Assembly (NCBI RefSeq): GCF_002188635.1
Contig: NZ_NINX01000046.1
Coordinates: 49,507-113,506, forward strand
Reading direction: 5' to 3'
DNA length: 64,000 nucleotides
DNA from: Pigmentiphaga sp. NML030171
GTDB taxonomy: Bacteria > Pseudomonadota > Gammaproteobacteria > Burkholderiales > Burkholderiaceae_B
Part shown: piece after piece, positions 27,944-36,623 of the stretch
How positions within the stretch are numbered: position 1 is the first letter of the stretch
Layout of the letters: each line of letters starts with the position of its first letter
Translations under genes and position numbers: made by a program
The notes under the pieces: model-generated
Told to the model about the DNA's origin: nothing
What the model saw: only the letters and a program-made list of their open reading frames with translations
Database searches by the model: none

Positions 27944-29023
27944 TTACTCCGGCACACGAACGGAGAGGTTCTGAGGCCACTCGGCCTTGGCGTCGAGCTT
28001 GACCCAGGCTACGCCGGGCAGACCGGTCTTGACCTGGTTCAGGTGCTCACGCAGCAGCTCCTGCGAGATCTGTGCGCGCACGCGAAACATCAGCTTTTGC
28101 CGCTCGCTGGCGGTTTCAACCGTCTTGGGGGTGAACTGCGCTGCGCTGGCGACGAAGGAAACGGTGGCTGGAATCACATACTCGGGCGCGGCATCCAGAA
28201 TGATGCGAACCTCCGAGCCCAGCGCAACGCGGCCGGCCACGGTTTCGGGCAGGAAGAAGGTGATGTACACGTCCGACAGATCAAGGAGGTTCAAGACACG
28301 TCCGCCCGCTCCAAGCACCTCGCCGGGTTGCGCGACACGCACCTGAACCCGTCCGTCGCGCGGAGACCGCAGTTCGCTGTCGCGGATGTCGGCTTCGATG
28401 CGGCTGATACTGGCCGTAGCGGCGGACACGCTGGACTGCGCGCCGACAAGCTGCGCCCTGGCGGCTTCGACCGCGGCGCGGGCAGCGGCGGCCTGTGCCT
28501 TGCTGGCCGCGAGGGTCGCCTGGGCGCCCTGTACGCGCGCCCGGTCATCGTCCAGTTCCTGGATCGAGGCGGCTCCCTCACTCGACAGCGTGCTGGAGCG
28601 TGTCAGGCGCCGTTGCGCGGCGTCCAGTTCCGACTCGCGCTGACCAACCAGAGCCAAGGCGGCAGTCACGTCGGCTTCACGCAGCGCCACCTGTGCCTGC
28701 GCCGCGGTCACCGAATGCTCAGCCTGCTGACGCATGGCCAGGGCCTCGTCGCGCTGCGCTTCTAGCGTTTCCAGCCGCATCTTGGCCAGTGGCTGGCCGG
28801 CTGTGACGAAATCGCCTTCACGCACCAGGATGTCTTCGATGCGGCCGGGAAGCTTGGTGGCCACGTCGATTTCGGTGGCTTCGATGCGGCCATTGCCGTT
28901 GACGAATCCTTCGCCCGGGCCGCTGTCGGTAAACCTCGTCCAGCTCCACCAGGCCAGCGCGGCAACAACCGCTGCAGCGAAAGCGACCAGGAGTTTTTTC
29001 TTGAGAGAGGGGGAGACAGTCAT
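27944..29023 (-). CDS. HlyD-family membrane fusion protein (YhiI-like)
   Basis: A 359-residue periplasmic adaptor with one N-terminal membrane anchor ([16 protein letters not shown]), a lipoyl half-motif ([19 protein letters not shown]), a long Ala/Gln-rich coiled-coil hairpin (about 75-195), the second lipoyl half ([20 protein letters not shown]) and a beta-barrel. It connects the ABC inner-membrane complex to the outer-membrane factor encoded 14 bp upstream, and lies 3 bp before the ABC fusion gene. Confidence 0.92.
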   Translation of the reverse strand: MTVSPSLKKKLLVAFAAAVVAALAWWSWTRFTDSGPGEGFVNGNGRIEATEIDVATKLPGRIEDILVREGDFVTAGQPLAKMRLETLEAQRDEALAMRQQAEHSVTAAQAQVALREADVTAALALVGQRESELDAAQRRLTRSSTLSSEGAASIQELDDDRARVQGAQATLAASKAQAAAARAAVEAARAQLVGAQSSVSAATASISRIEADIRDSELRSPRDGRVQVRVAQPGEVLGAGGRVLNLLDLSDVYITFFLPETVAGRVALGSEVRIILDAAPEYVIPATVSFVASAAQFTPKTVETASERQKLMFRVRAQISQELLREHLNQVKTGLPGVAWVKLDAKAEWPQNLSVRVPE

Positions 29024-29037
29024 GGGTTCGGCGTGCC

Positions 29038-30531
29038 TTAACGGGTTGATGGGGTGGAAGCGGGAGTCGAGGCCGCACCCTGTGCCTCGCCGGCTGCGGC
29101 GAGGGTGCCGCCGCCGAGCGCGGCATACAGCGCCACCTGGCTGGACAGCAGCGCGCGGCGCGCCTGTACCAGTTGTTGCTGGGCTCCAAGCAAATCGCGT
29201 TGGGCATCCAGCACTTCCAAGAAGGCGGCCGAGCCGTTGTCGTAGCGCAACTTGGCCAGGCGTGCGCGTTCGCTTTGCGCTTCCAGGTTGGCTCTCTGGA
29301 TCGTCAACTGCTCAGCCAGCCAGCGCTTTGCGCTCAGCGCATCGGCCACCTCGCGGAAGGCCGTTTGAATGGTTTTTTCGTATCCGGCGACGGCGATGTC
29401 GCGGCGCACTTCGCTCAGCTCCAGATTGGCGCGGCGGCGCCCGCCATCGAAGATGGGCAGCGACAGGGTGGGCATGAAGGTCCAGGCGCGACTGCCGGAA
29501 TCGAACAAGCCATTCAAGTCGGAGCTGGCCGTGCCGAAGCTGCCGGTCAGCGCAATGCGCGGCAAGAACGCCGCGCGGGCCGCGCCGATGTGGGCATTGC
29601 TGGCACGCAATTGGTGTTCGGCGGAAATGATGTCCGGGCGACTGACCAGCAGCTCCGAAGGCAGACCGGCCCGCAGCTCAGCCAGAACCGTCGTTTCATC
29701 GAAGGGTGCCTTGGCGGGCAGCGGGCCGGGATCAGCGCCTACCAGCAGTGCCAGGGCGTGCAGTTGCGTGGTGCGAGCCTGCTCAAGCTGCGTCAGCAGC
29801 GCCCGAGCTTGGTTCAGCAGGGTCTGGACCTGTGTGAGATCCAGCTTCGAGGTCGAGCCGACTTCGACGCGGCGCCGGAAAATGCGATAGGACTCCTCGC
29901 GGGTGGTCACGGTTTGCCGTGCGATCGCCACGCGTTCGTCGATCTCGCGCAGGCCAAGATAGCCGTCTGCCACCTGGGCGATCAGCGCCAAATGGACGGC
30001 CTGGCGAGCCGCGTCGGAAGCCAGCCAAGTTTGCAGGGCGGCGTCTTCCAGGTTGCGGATCCGACCCCACAGATCCAGTTCCCAGGTGGTCAAACCCACC
30101 TCGGCCCGGTACTCGCCGCCCACCTGCGATCGGCCCGACATGTTCAGGTCGCCAGGGACGCGCGCGCGTCCACCTTGGGCGCCCACGCCCATGGCAGGAA
30201 AACGATCCGAGCGCTGAATGCGGAATGTGGCGCTGGCTTCCTCGACGCGCAGCGCGGCCACGCGCAGGTCGCGGTTGTTTTGCAGCGCGGTCTCGATGAG
30301 GCGTTGCAGCAGGGGGTCAGTGAAGTAGGCCTGCCAGGCAAGCTCTCCCGCGTGGGCGCCGTCGGTGCCTGATCCAAGATGCGCGGGCCAGGCTTCGGGC
30401 ACAGGCAATGGCGGGGTGTCTGGCACCGGAGCGAGCGACATGCAGCCGGTCAAGACGACGGCGCTCAGGGCCAACGAGGCAGCGCGCAATCTGAACGCAG
30501 GAAACAACGGGGAAGTTGGGAGCATGGTCAC
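29038..30531 (-). CDS. Efflux outer-membrane lipoprotein, NodT/OprM family
   Basis: A 497-residue TolC-like factor with a lipoprotein signal ([15 protein letters not shown], lipobox LTGC). Two duplicated outer-membrane-efflux repeats follow ([20 protein letters not shown] and [20 protein letters not shown] regions). Initiation is GTG at 30531 or ATG at 30525. The GTG overlaps the stop of a small upstream frame by 4 bp. It is the first clearly assignable gene of the 22-kb leftward gene run. Confidence 0.9.
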   Translation of the reverse strand: MTMLPTSPLFPAFRLRAASLALSAVVLTGCMSLAPVPDTPPLPVPEAWPAHLGSGTDGAHAGELAWQAYFTDPLLQRLIETALQNNRDLRVAALRVEEASATFRIQRSDRFPAMGVGAQGGRARVPGDLNMSGRSQVGGEYRAEVGLTTWELDLWGRIRNLEDAALQTWLASDAARQAVHLALIAQVADGYLGLREIDERVAIARQTVTTREESYRIFRRRVEVGSTSKLDLTQVQTLLNQARALLTQLEQARTTQLHALALLVGADPGPLPAKAPFDETTVLAELRAGLPSELLVSRPDIISAEHQLRASNAHIGAARAAFLPRIALTGSFGTASSDLNGLFDSGSRAWTFMPTLSLPIFDGGRRRANLELSEVRRDIAVAGYEKTIQTAFREVADALSAKRWLAEQLTIQRANLEAQSERARLAKLRYDNGSAAFLEVLDAQRDLLGAQQQLVQARRALLSSQVALYAALGGGTLAAAGEAQGAASTPASTPSTR

Positions 30532-30662
30532 GTTCCGTACAGGTATCGGGCTGAAGAGGGTCTGGTCGCAGAGCAGGGAATGGCTGCCACCCGCACAATG
30601 CGGGGCTCGTGGCTGGTGCCCGCAGGCCCTACTTTCTTGCTTGCAAGTGCTGTCAAACCCAC
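30528..30662 (-). CDS. Possible 44-aa leader ORF before the efflux operon
   Basis: A GTG at 30662 preceded by a perfect AAGGAG (30668-30673, 5-nt spacing) opens a 44-codon frame (VGLTALASKKVGPAG ... RYLYGT) whose TGA overlaps the GTG start of the outer-membrane factor (GTGA). The efflux gene itself has only a weak ribosome site, so translational coupling is plausible. No similarity is recognised. It may be a leader peptide or chance. Confidence 0.3.
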   Translation of the reverse strand: MGLTALASKKVGPAGTSHEPRIVRVAAIPCSATRPSSARYLYGT

Positions 30663-30798
30663 TTCATCTCCTTGTTGATATGTGCATCCCGTGTCCCCCG
30701 GCTGGTTGATAGGGCGCGCTTCCTGTGTCGTAACCCGATGTGCCGGGTTCGCTCGCGCCCTGTGTTGATCTGCATCGTGAAACCTGAAAACAAACGAC

Positions 30799-30877
30799 TG
30801 GACGATTGTTTTCAATTATACGTTATAATCCAAGAACCGTAATCAGCGGGCTCGTCGGTCATTGACGCAGGTCAATT
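30799..30877. promoter_or_regulatory. Divergent promoter region with FNR-like box and TetR-type palindrome
   Basis: The 444 bp between the efflux operon and the TetR gene contain TTGACGCAGGTCAA at 30862-30875. This is an inverted repeat matching the FNR/Anr half-sites (TTGAT-N4-ATCAA) with one change per arm. They also contain ATTATA-CGT-TATAAT at 30815-30829, a perfect 6-bp inverted repeat that includes consensus -10 hexamers on both strands. Reading leftward, the FNR-like centre is about 60 bp from the start site predicted by TATAAT, a class I activator position. The palindrome could be the TetR operator. Both assignments are inferred. The remaining leader to 30531 holds only the small ORF. 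Confidence 0.45.
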
Positions 30878-30975
30878 CGAGCTGCCGGCTTGGGTTCAAG
30901 GAAGGCCCTGATTCTTGGTAGAGCCGGTGACCGGCCCATGGGAACACCCCTCAGATCTTTGAACAGAGCCTTTGA

Positions 30976-31614
30976 ATGCCACCCAAGAAAGATGACGCGC
31001 CAGGCAACAAGCGCCGCTACCTGTCTTCTGCCGCCAGGAAAGAGGAAATACTCGACGCGGCCTTGGTCGAATTCGCGGATCGGACATACAACGCCGTGTC
31101 GATGGAGCGACTGGCGGAATGCGCGGGCTTGTCCAAGGCTGGCATCTATGCCCACTTCAAAAGCAAGGAAGAAATTTTTCACGCCTTGCTCGAACGTACG
31201 ACGAAGCAGATTCGTGATTTCCAGGGCTGGCTCCCGGATGAGGATCTGACGTTGCCAGAGCTGGTAGATGTCTACCTGGATCGCCTGTACGCGACCTTCA
31301 GCTCCCCTGCCACGATGTCGATCTACCGGCTGCTTCTGGCCGAAAGCGCCCGAACTCCAGAGCTGGTGCAGCGTTGGCACAACGAAGTTGCGCTCGGGCT
31401 GAAAGAGCGGACGCAGACCATCATCCAACGCAACATACGCCGAGGCGTCATTCGCCCAGGCGTCTTGACCGAACACTTCTTCCCGTTGGCGCTCGCGCCC
31501 GCAGTGCTGTGGCTCAGTTCCTCGATGCTGTCCAAGGGCAGTCCTTCCATCTCGCTGGTGCAGTTACGGGATGCGCACCGGCAAATGTTGCTTGAGCTTT
31601 TTCAGCCTCAATGA
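30976..31614 (+). CDS. TetR/AcrR-family transcriptional regulator
   Basis: A 212-residue repressor. The helix-turn-helix is ILDAALVEFADRTYNAVSME, continuing RLAECAGLSKAGIYAHFKSKEEIF (about residues 25-70), and the helical C-terminal domain resembles AcrR-type ligand domains. It is divergent from the efflux/PHB gene run and overlaps the DUF4105 gene by 4 bp. It probably controls the shared intergenic region, with the efflux substrate or a related molecule as inducer. Confidence 0.9.
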   Translation: MPPKKDDAPGNKRRYLSSAARKEEILDAALVEFADRTYNAVSMERLAECAGLSKAGIYAHFKSKEEIFHALLERTTKQIRDFQGWLPDEDLTLPELVDVYLDRLYATFSSPATMSIYRLLLAESARTPELVQRWHNEVALGLKERTQTIIQRNIRRGVIRPGVLTEHFFPLALAPAVLWLSSSMLSKGSPSISLVQLRDAHRQMLLELFQPQ

Positions 31615-32657
31615 GCGGAGTGATGCACAGAGTCCTGCGCGCCCTTGCAGGCTTGGCGATCGGCTTTGTGGTACTGCTGCTGACTGTGTGGGGTGCGCTG
31701 GCTCTGTGGCATCAGATGCCGGGACCTTCAGTGGTGCGATGGTTCGCCATTGCCATGTGGTCTACGTTGGGTGTGACCTTTGTCTTGTCGCGGGCGGGCT
31801 TGCTTGGGCGGCGCAATCGCAACATCGCCGGATTCGCATTTGTGATCGCAGCCGCCTCCCTGCTCATGTGGTGGGGGACGCTGCAGCCGTCACACCAGCG
31901 TGTATGGGCTGACGATGTCGCCCAGTTGCTGGAGGCCAGGATCGACGGCAACCATGTTCACCTGAATAATGTGCGCAACTTCCAGTGGCGCAGCGAAACC
32001 GACTACACTCCGCAGTGGGAGAGTCGCACATACGACCTGGATCGTCTGCGCAGCGCCGACTTGGTGCTTTCCTACTGGATGGGGCCGCACATCGCCCACA
32101 CCCTGGTGTCGTTCGGCTTCGATGGCGGTGAACGCGTGGTGTTCTCGCTGGAAATTCGCAAGGAACGCCATGAGTCCTTCTCGGCGGTAGGAGGATTCTT
32201 CCGTCAGTTCGAGCAGATCCTGGTAGCCGCCGATGAGCGTGACATTGTGCGTACGCGCAGCAACGCGCGAGGCGAAGATGTTTATCTCTATCGCTTGCAG
32301 ATGAGTCAGGCGAGTGCCCGCGCGTTGTTTCTGGAGTATCTGAACGCGGCCAATGAACTGCGGCAGAAACCGCGCTTTTACAACACGTTAACCAGTAACT
32401 GCACGACCATCGTATTCGAGCTGGCCCGGGTCATTGCGCCCGCATTGCCAATGGACTATCGCCTGCTGCTGTCTGGATATTTTGCGCGGTACGTCTACGA
32501 CCTGCATGGATTGACGCCTGGCTATCGTTACGGTGAATTGCAGGCACTGGGGCATATCAACGAACGTGCCCTTGCTTCCGATGTGTCAGAGGATGACTTC
32601 TCGATGTCGATTCGACAAGGCGTGCCAGGCATCCCTGCCAACGAGGTGAATCCATGA
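31611..32657 (+). CDS. DUF4105 (Lnb N-terminal-like) membrane protein
   Basis: A 348-residue protein with three N-terminal hydrophobic helices (to about residue 95) and a periplasmic domain of the DUF4105 family. The conserved FYNTLTSNCTTIVFELAR contains the Asn-Cys pair thought to be catalytic in this papain-like family, which includes the lipoprotein N-acyltransferase Lnb. The start overlaps the TetR stop (ATGA), and the stop overlaps the next lipoprotein gene (ATGA), so the three genes are one operon. A thiol acyltransferase or protease in the periplasm is likely; substrate unknown. Confidence 0.8.
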   Translation: MSGVMHRVLRALAGLAIGFVVLLLTVWGALALWHQMPGPSVVRWFAIAMWSTLGVTFVLSRAGLLGRRNRNIAGFAFVIAAASLLMWWGTLQPSHQRVWADDVAQLLEARIDGNHVHLNNVRNFQWRSETDYTPQWESRTYDLDRLRSADLVLSYWMGPHIAHTLVSFGFDGGERVVFSLEIRKERHESFSAVGGFFRQFEQILVAADERDIVRTRSNARGEDVYLYRLQMSQASARALFLEYLNAANELRQKPRFYNTLTSNCTTIVFELARVIAPALPMDYRLLLSGYFARYVYDLHGLTPGYRYGELQALGHINERALASDVSEDDFSMSIRQGVPGIPANEVNP

Positions 32658-34597
32658 GGTTCCCGCAGGCCTGCCTTCTCATTGCATGCGCCGCTCTTGC
32701 TCCGCTGCTGCTGGGGGGCTGCTCGATCCTGCGCGAGTTCGGCCCAGTGGTTGAAGTTCATACGCTACCTGCCAGGGAGGCCATCGAACTCAAGCGCGGC
32801 GACATCCTGACACGTGGCAAGCTCAGCGATGCGACTGTCCAGACCATCAGGGTGGCGGCATTGGATGAGCAGGCATGCGCAAAGCCGATCTCCTCGGAGT
32901 GCGCGGAGGCCTTGGCTACCGTGACGGGGGTTGCCACGGATAGACGCCTGGCTGCACTGTCCGAACTATGGCTGGCGCAGGCTCAGACCATGAAGCCCGG
33001 TTCAGCGCAGCAAGCCGCCTGGCTTGAGACGATTCGCTATGCCTATGCTTATCTGTTCCTTGGTGACCATACTCCGGGAGAGCGGGCCTTCGAGGATCGC
33101 CAGACCCAAGTGCGGGATTGGTATAACTATGCCGTCGAGCATGCGGCCACCGGCATGTTCGAAGTTCGGCAACAAATGCCGACGCAGTTGCCCGACCAGA
33201 CCAGTTGGAACATTGCAGGCTGGGAACTGAAGCTGGATATGCGCGGCGCGCGCTTACCGGGCAGTACGGCGGTGCCAGCCGAACTCCTGCCAGCCTCGTC
33301 CCTGTCTTTCCGTGGATTGCGTAGCCTCTACCGGCGCGACGGCTTTGGCGCCGAGCTTGTGGCGGTCATTCCGGACGAGTCCCTGAGCGCCGCCCCAACT
33401 CGGGGTGGTCGCCCAGCGGCAAAGCGTGATCAGCAACCGCTGCCCTGGAGCGAGATGCCCGCGCCGTCCATGACGGTTCTGCTGCATCCCGACGGAGACA
33501 ACTTGGACAGTGTGCTGCATGCTCGTATAGCCCGTCTGACGGTGCATGACCCCTATGTGGAATCGGCCATTATGCTGCGCGGCCAACGTGTGCCGCTGGC
33601 GGCCAATTTCACGGCCGGCTATGGCGTATGGCTGGCCCGTGCCAATTTCAACCGCCAGTCGCTGCGCAGCCTGCTCGGGCGCGAGGGTGGCATCGACCGC
33701 CCGCACGTCTACTTGATGCAGCCCTACGATCCGAACAGGCGGATCATCGTCATGCTGCACGGACTGGCCAGCAGCCCTGAAGCCTGGGTGGAACTCGCCA
33801 ACGAAATCCTGGGCGATGAGGCCCTGCGCCAGCATTACCAGATCTGGCAGGTCTACTACCCGACCAACATGCCAGTCGCGTTGAACCACGCCATGATTCG
33901 CAGGGCGCTCGGGGAGACGCTGACGCATTTCGACCCATCCGGCCAAGCGCCGGCGTCGTCCGACCTCGTGCTGGTGGGGCATAGCATGGGCGGGGTCATC
34001 GCGCGGTTGATGGTGTCGTCAACCGATCAATCGCTGGTGCAATTGGCTGCGGATCACAGTCGGTTGACGCCGCAGCAGATCAGGCGCATTGATCCCATGT
34101 TGCGCTTCGAGCCCTTCCCGAATGTCAGCAGTGCCATCTTCATCGCGGCGCCTCATCGGGGCACATCGGTCGCGGGTGGACGCCTGGGGCGCTGGATGGC
34201 GGGATTTATCCGCTTTCCCATTACGGTGCTCGAAGAACTCGCCCACACGCTGGTGCCCGATGCGGCTGCCAGCAGCCATGAAAGCCTGGGGCATATCCCC
34301 AATAGCGTCGACAATCTCGACGAAAACGATCCATTCGTGCGCACGGCTGCGGACTTTCCCATCTCTACCCAGGTGCGCTATCACTCGATCGTGGCCCAGG
34401 CCAATGCCGAAGTGGCCCTCGCTGATTCCGATGATGGTCTCGTGCCTTACCGCAGCGCTCATCTTCCCGGGGCGCAATCCGAGAAAATCATCATTTCAGG
34501 ACACAGCGTGCAACAGAGCGCGGCGGCAGTGCTGGAAATCCAGCGCATTCTGAGAGAGGACATTGCTCTGCGGGAAGCGCATTTCATGCAGCCATAG
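32654..34597 (+). CDS. Alpha/beta-hydrolase lipoprotein (lipase-like)
   Basis: A 647-residue protein with a lipoprotein signal peptide (LLIACAALAPLLLGGCS, lipobox LGGC). The C-terminal half is an alpha/beta hydrolase: oxyanion segment MLHGLASSPEAW, nucleophile elbow GHSMGG (Ser near residue 444), and a late SGHSVQQS His candidate. The N-terminal 300 residues are a family-specific domain of unknown role. It is coupled by a 4-bp overlap to the DUF4105 gene. It likely acts on lipid or ester substrates at a membrane surface. Confidence 0.83.
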   Translation: MRFPQACLLIACAALAPLLLGGCSILREFGPVVEVHTLPAREAIELKRGDILTRGKLSDATVQTIRVAALDEQACAKPISSECAEALATVTGVATDRRLAALSELWLAQAQTMKPGSAQQAAWLETIRYAYAYLFLGDHTPGERAFEDRQTQVRDWYNYAVEHAATGMFEVRQQMPTQLPDQTSWNIAGWELKLDMRGARLPGSTAVPAELLPASSLSFRGLRSLYRRDGFGAELVAVIPDESLSAAPTRGGRPAAKRDQQPLPWSEMPAPSMTVLLHPDGDNLDSVLHARIARLTVHDPYVESAIMLRGQRVPLAANFTAGYGVWLARANFNRQSLRSLLGREGGIDRPHVYLMQPYDPNRRIIVMLHGLASSPEAWVELANEILGDEALRQHYQIWQVYYPTNMPVALNHAMIRRALGETLTHFDPSGQAPASSDLVLVGHSMGGVIARLMVSSTDQSLVQLAADHSRLTPQQIRRIDPMLRFEPFPNVSSAIFIAAPHRGTSVAGGRLGRWMAGFIRFPITVLEELAHTLVPDAAASSHESLGHIPNSVDNLDENDPFVRTAADFPISTQVRYHSIVAQANAEVALADSDDGLVPYRSAHLPGAQSEKIIISGHSVQQSAAAVLEIQRILREDIALREAHFMQP

Positions 34598-34673
34598 ACA
34601 ACTGCCATCTGCTGTACGCAGCCGAGCTGATTTGGGCAAGCTTCTATCTTTCAGATGGGCGTAGTGCACTCCT

Positions 34674-34717
34674 CTGTAATGCGTAGGTCGTAGGTTCGAT
34701 TCCTATTTCCGGCACCA
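34674..34717 (+). other. 3' fragment of tRNA-Thr(UGU): putative att scar
   Basis: From TGTAATG (anticodon loop with TGT at 34675-34677) through the variable loop and T-arm (TAGGTTCGATTCCTA) to TTCCGGCACCA, this matches the 3' half of a tRNA-Thr. The sequence upstream does not form a D-arm or the GCCGGAA 5' acceptor strand, so the gene is incomplete. Such 3' tRNA halves are left where an island integrated at the tRNA end, placing the element on the left side. No intact copy occurs in the window. The terminator downstream supports an original tRNA locus. Confidence 0.6.
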
Positions 34718-34756
34718 GATTTAAGCTAACAAGCTGTAAGAAAGTATCGAAAAATC

Positions 34757-34792
34757 AAGGGGTGGGCCGGGTTCCCGTCCAGCCCCTTTTTT
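34757..34792 (+). terminator. Rho-independent terminator after the tRNA-Thr fragment
   Basis: AAGGGG...CCGGG pairs with CCCG...CCCCTT around a short TT loop, followed by a run of T residues. It lies 40 bp after the CCA end and probably terminated the original tRNA transcript. Confidence 0.75.
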
Positions 34793-34843
34793 CATGCCCT
34801 CCCGGTCCGTCCCGGTGTTAGTGCCGACCCAAAACTGACCATC

Positions 34844-36452
34844 TGGGGGTGCGGACGAAAACTTGGACTACCAGGAGGTAGTTCATGTATTCCTACGAAG
34901 ATCGAATTCGAGCGGTTGAGCTCTATATCAAGCTGGGCAGGCGCGTCAGGCCCACGATCCGCCAGCTGGGTTATCCAACAAAGAATTCTCTGAAGGGCTG
35001 GTACAACGAATACCAGCAGAAGCTCGACTTGCCAGCGGGCTATGCGGGCCGGAGACCCAAGTTCTCGAAGGAACAGAAGGCGGCAGCTATCGAGCATTAC
35101 CTCGCTCACGACCGCTGCATTGCGGCCACCATGAGGGCACTGGGCTACCCCTGCAGAGGGACGCTAACCGCTTGGATTCGCGAGGCCCTTCCTGAAGCCA
35201 GAAGGCGTGTCGTCGGCAGTACGGTGCGACGAAGGTATTCCGGGGAGCTGATGCAAGCAGGAGTCATGGAACTCTGCACTCGCGAGGAAAGTGCCCAGGC
35301 TGTAGCCGACAAGTTCGGCGTGTGCCGGCCAACGCTGTACAACTGGAAGAACCAACTTCTGGGACGTGAAGCACCCGCATCCATGAAACGTACCAATCCA
35401 TCTTCGCCTTCGCAGGAGCGCGATGAGCTCGAGCGCCAGGTTGAGTCCCTGCGCCGCGAAGTCAGGCAACTGCGCCTCGAGCAGGATCTTTTGAACAAGG
35501 CCAACGAACTGTTAAAAAAAGGCCTGGGCGTCGACCTGCAGCTCCTGTCCAACCGGGAGAAGACACTGCTGATTGACGCCCTCAGGGAGCACTATGGCCT
35601 GCCAGAGCTCCTTGCACAGTTGGATCTTGCGCGCAGTTCGTATTTCTATCACCGGGCCCGCGCAGCGGTGGGCGACAAGTACCTGAAGGTTCGGCAATCC
35701 ATCACCGACATCTTTGAGTCGAACCACCGCTGCTATGGCTACCGCAGGCTGCAGGCATCTCTGACCAGGCAGGACGTCACGATCTCAGAGAAGGTTGTAC
35801 AGCGGTTGATGAAGCAGGAAAGCCTGGTTGTTCCAAGGCCCAGAAAGCGCCGCTATGCGTCTTACCTTGGCGAAATCAGCCCAGCGCCTGAGAACCTCAT
35901 CGATCGCGACTTCCAGGCCGCGGTGCCCAACGCGAAATGGCTCACGGACATCACGGAGTTCCAGATCCCGGCTGGCAAGGTGTACCTCTCGCCCATCATC
36001 GACTGCTTCGACGGAATGGTCGTCAGCTGGACCATTGGGACCAGTCCGGACGCGGAGTTGGTCAACACGATGCTGGACGCAGCCATCGAGACGTTGGCCG
36101 ACACGGCTGATCGTCCCGTGGTCCACTCCGATCGGGGCGGCCACTACCGCTGGCCGGGTTGGCTCTCAAGAATGAGCAACGCGAACTTCATCCGCTCGAT
36201 GTCTCGCAAAGCATGCTCACCTGATAACGCTGCCTGCGAAGGCTTCTTCGGTCGGCTGAAGAATGAGCTGTTCTATCCTCGGGACTGGAAGACCGCCACC
36301 ATTGAGCAGTTCGTCGAGGCGGTCGACTCGTACATCCGCTGGTACAACGAGAAGCGGATCAAGATCTCTCTCGGCTCCCTCAGCCCGATCGAATACCGGG
36401 TGAGCCTTGGACTTGCGGCATAAACCAGTCCAAGTTTTTATCCGCACCCCCG
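34844..36452 (+). mobile_element. IS3-family insertion sequence (about 1.6 kb)
   Basis: A single long transposase frame lies between inverted ends reading TGGGGGTGCGGACGAAAACT (34844 onward) and, as reverse complement of the right end, CGGGGGTGCGGATAAAAACT. No direct target duplication is evident (ATC left, GGG right). The right flank continues in frame with a TetR-like tail, so part of that gene was lost. Confidence 0.85.
34885..36423 (+). CDS. IS3-family transposase, fused OrfAB form
   Basis: A 512-residue single-frame protein: N-terminal HTH repeats (RPTIRQLGYPTKNSLKGWYN, then VADKFGVCRPTLYNWKNQLL), a leucine-rich coil (about 175-215), and an rve core with TDITEFQIP, HSDRGGHY and a late Glu in ACEGFFGRLKNELFY. 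Most IS3 members need frameshifting to make this fusion. Here the two parts are one frame. It appears intact. Confidence 0.9.
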   Translation: MYSYEDRIRAVELYIKLGRRVRPTIRQLGYPTKNSLKGWYNEYQQKLDLPAGYAGRRPKFSKEQKAAAIEHYLAHDRCIAATMRALGYPCRGTLTAWIREALPEARRRVVGSTVRRRYSGELMQAGVMELCTREESAQAVADKFGVCRPTLYNWKNQLLGREAPASMKRTNPSSPSQERDELERQVESLRREVRQLRLEQDLLNKANELLKKGLGVDLQLLSNREKTLLIDALREHYGLPELLAQLDLARSSYFYHRARAAVGDKYLKVRQSITDIFESNHRCYGYRRLQASLTRQDVTISEKVVQRLMKQESLVVPRPRKRRYASYLGEISPAPENLIDRDFQAAVPNAKWLTDITEFQIPAGKVYLSPIIDCFDGMVVSWTIGTSPDAELVNTMLDAAIETLADTADRPVVHSDRGGHYRWPGWLSRMSNANFIRSMSRKACSPDNAACEGFFGRLKNELFYPRDWKTATIEQFVEAVDSYIRWYNEKRIKISLGSLSPIEYRVSLGLAA

Positions 36453-36602
36453 GGGATTGATGCGGACGATTTCCTGATGATCCTATCGATGCTAGCCGCC
36501 GCCATGCGCCATGAGCCGGTCGATAAGCGGCGAGAGAGAGGCGAACGTGCCCTAACCATGCTCAGTTCCAGCATATTTATATCTCAGCGGCCGAGCTGCT
36601 GA
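36453..36602 (+). pseudogene. C-terminal remnant of a TetR-family regulator
   Basis: An open frame enters from the IS end and reads DADDFLMILSMLAAAMRHEP ... KRRERGERALTMLSSSIF before a TGA at 36600. The helical pattern and spacing resemble the last two helices of TetR regulators (ADDFL.ML...R...L). It ends 22 bp before the membrane-protein gene, so it may be the former local regulator. Assignment rests on about 48 residues. Confidence 0.4.
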
Positions 36603-36623
36603 CCGACCAAAAGGAAACACGAA

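Noticed and set aside
34642..34717. A complete tRNA gene ending at 34717
   Set aside because: The 5' acceptor strand and D-arm are absent; only the 3' half from the anticodon loop matches.
34811..34843. GTGCCGACCCAAAACTGACC as a possible second IS end remnant
   Set aside because: It resembles some IS21-type ends by eye, but no partner end or transposase fragment is nearby, so it cannot be supported.
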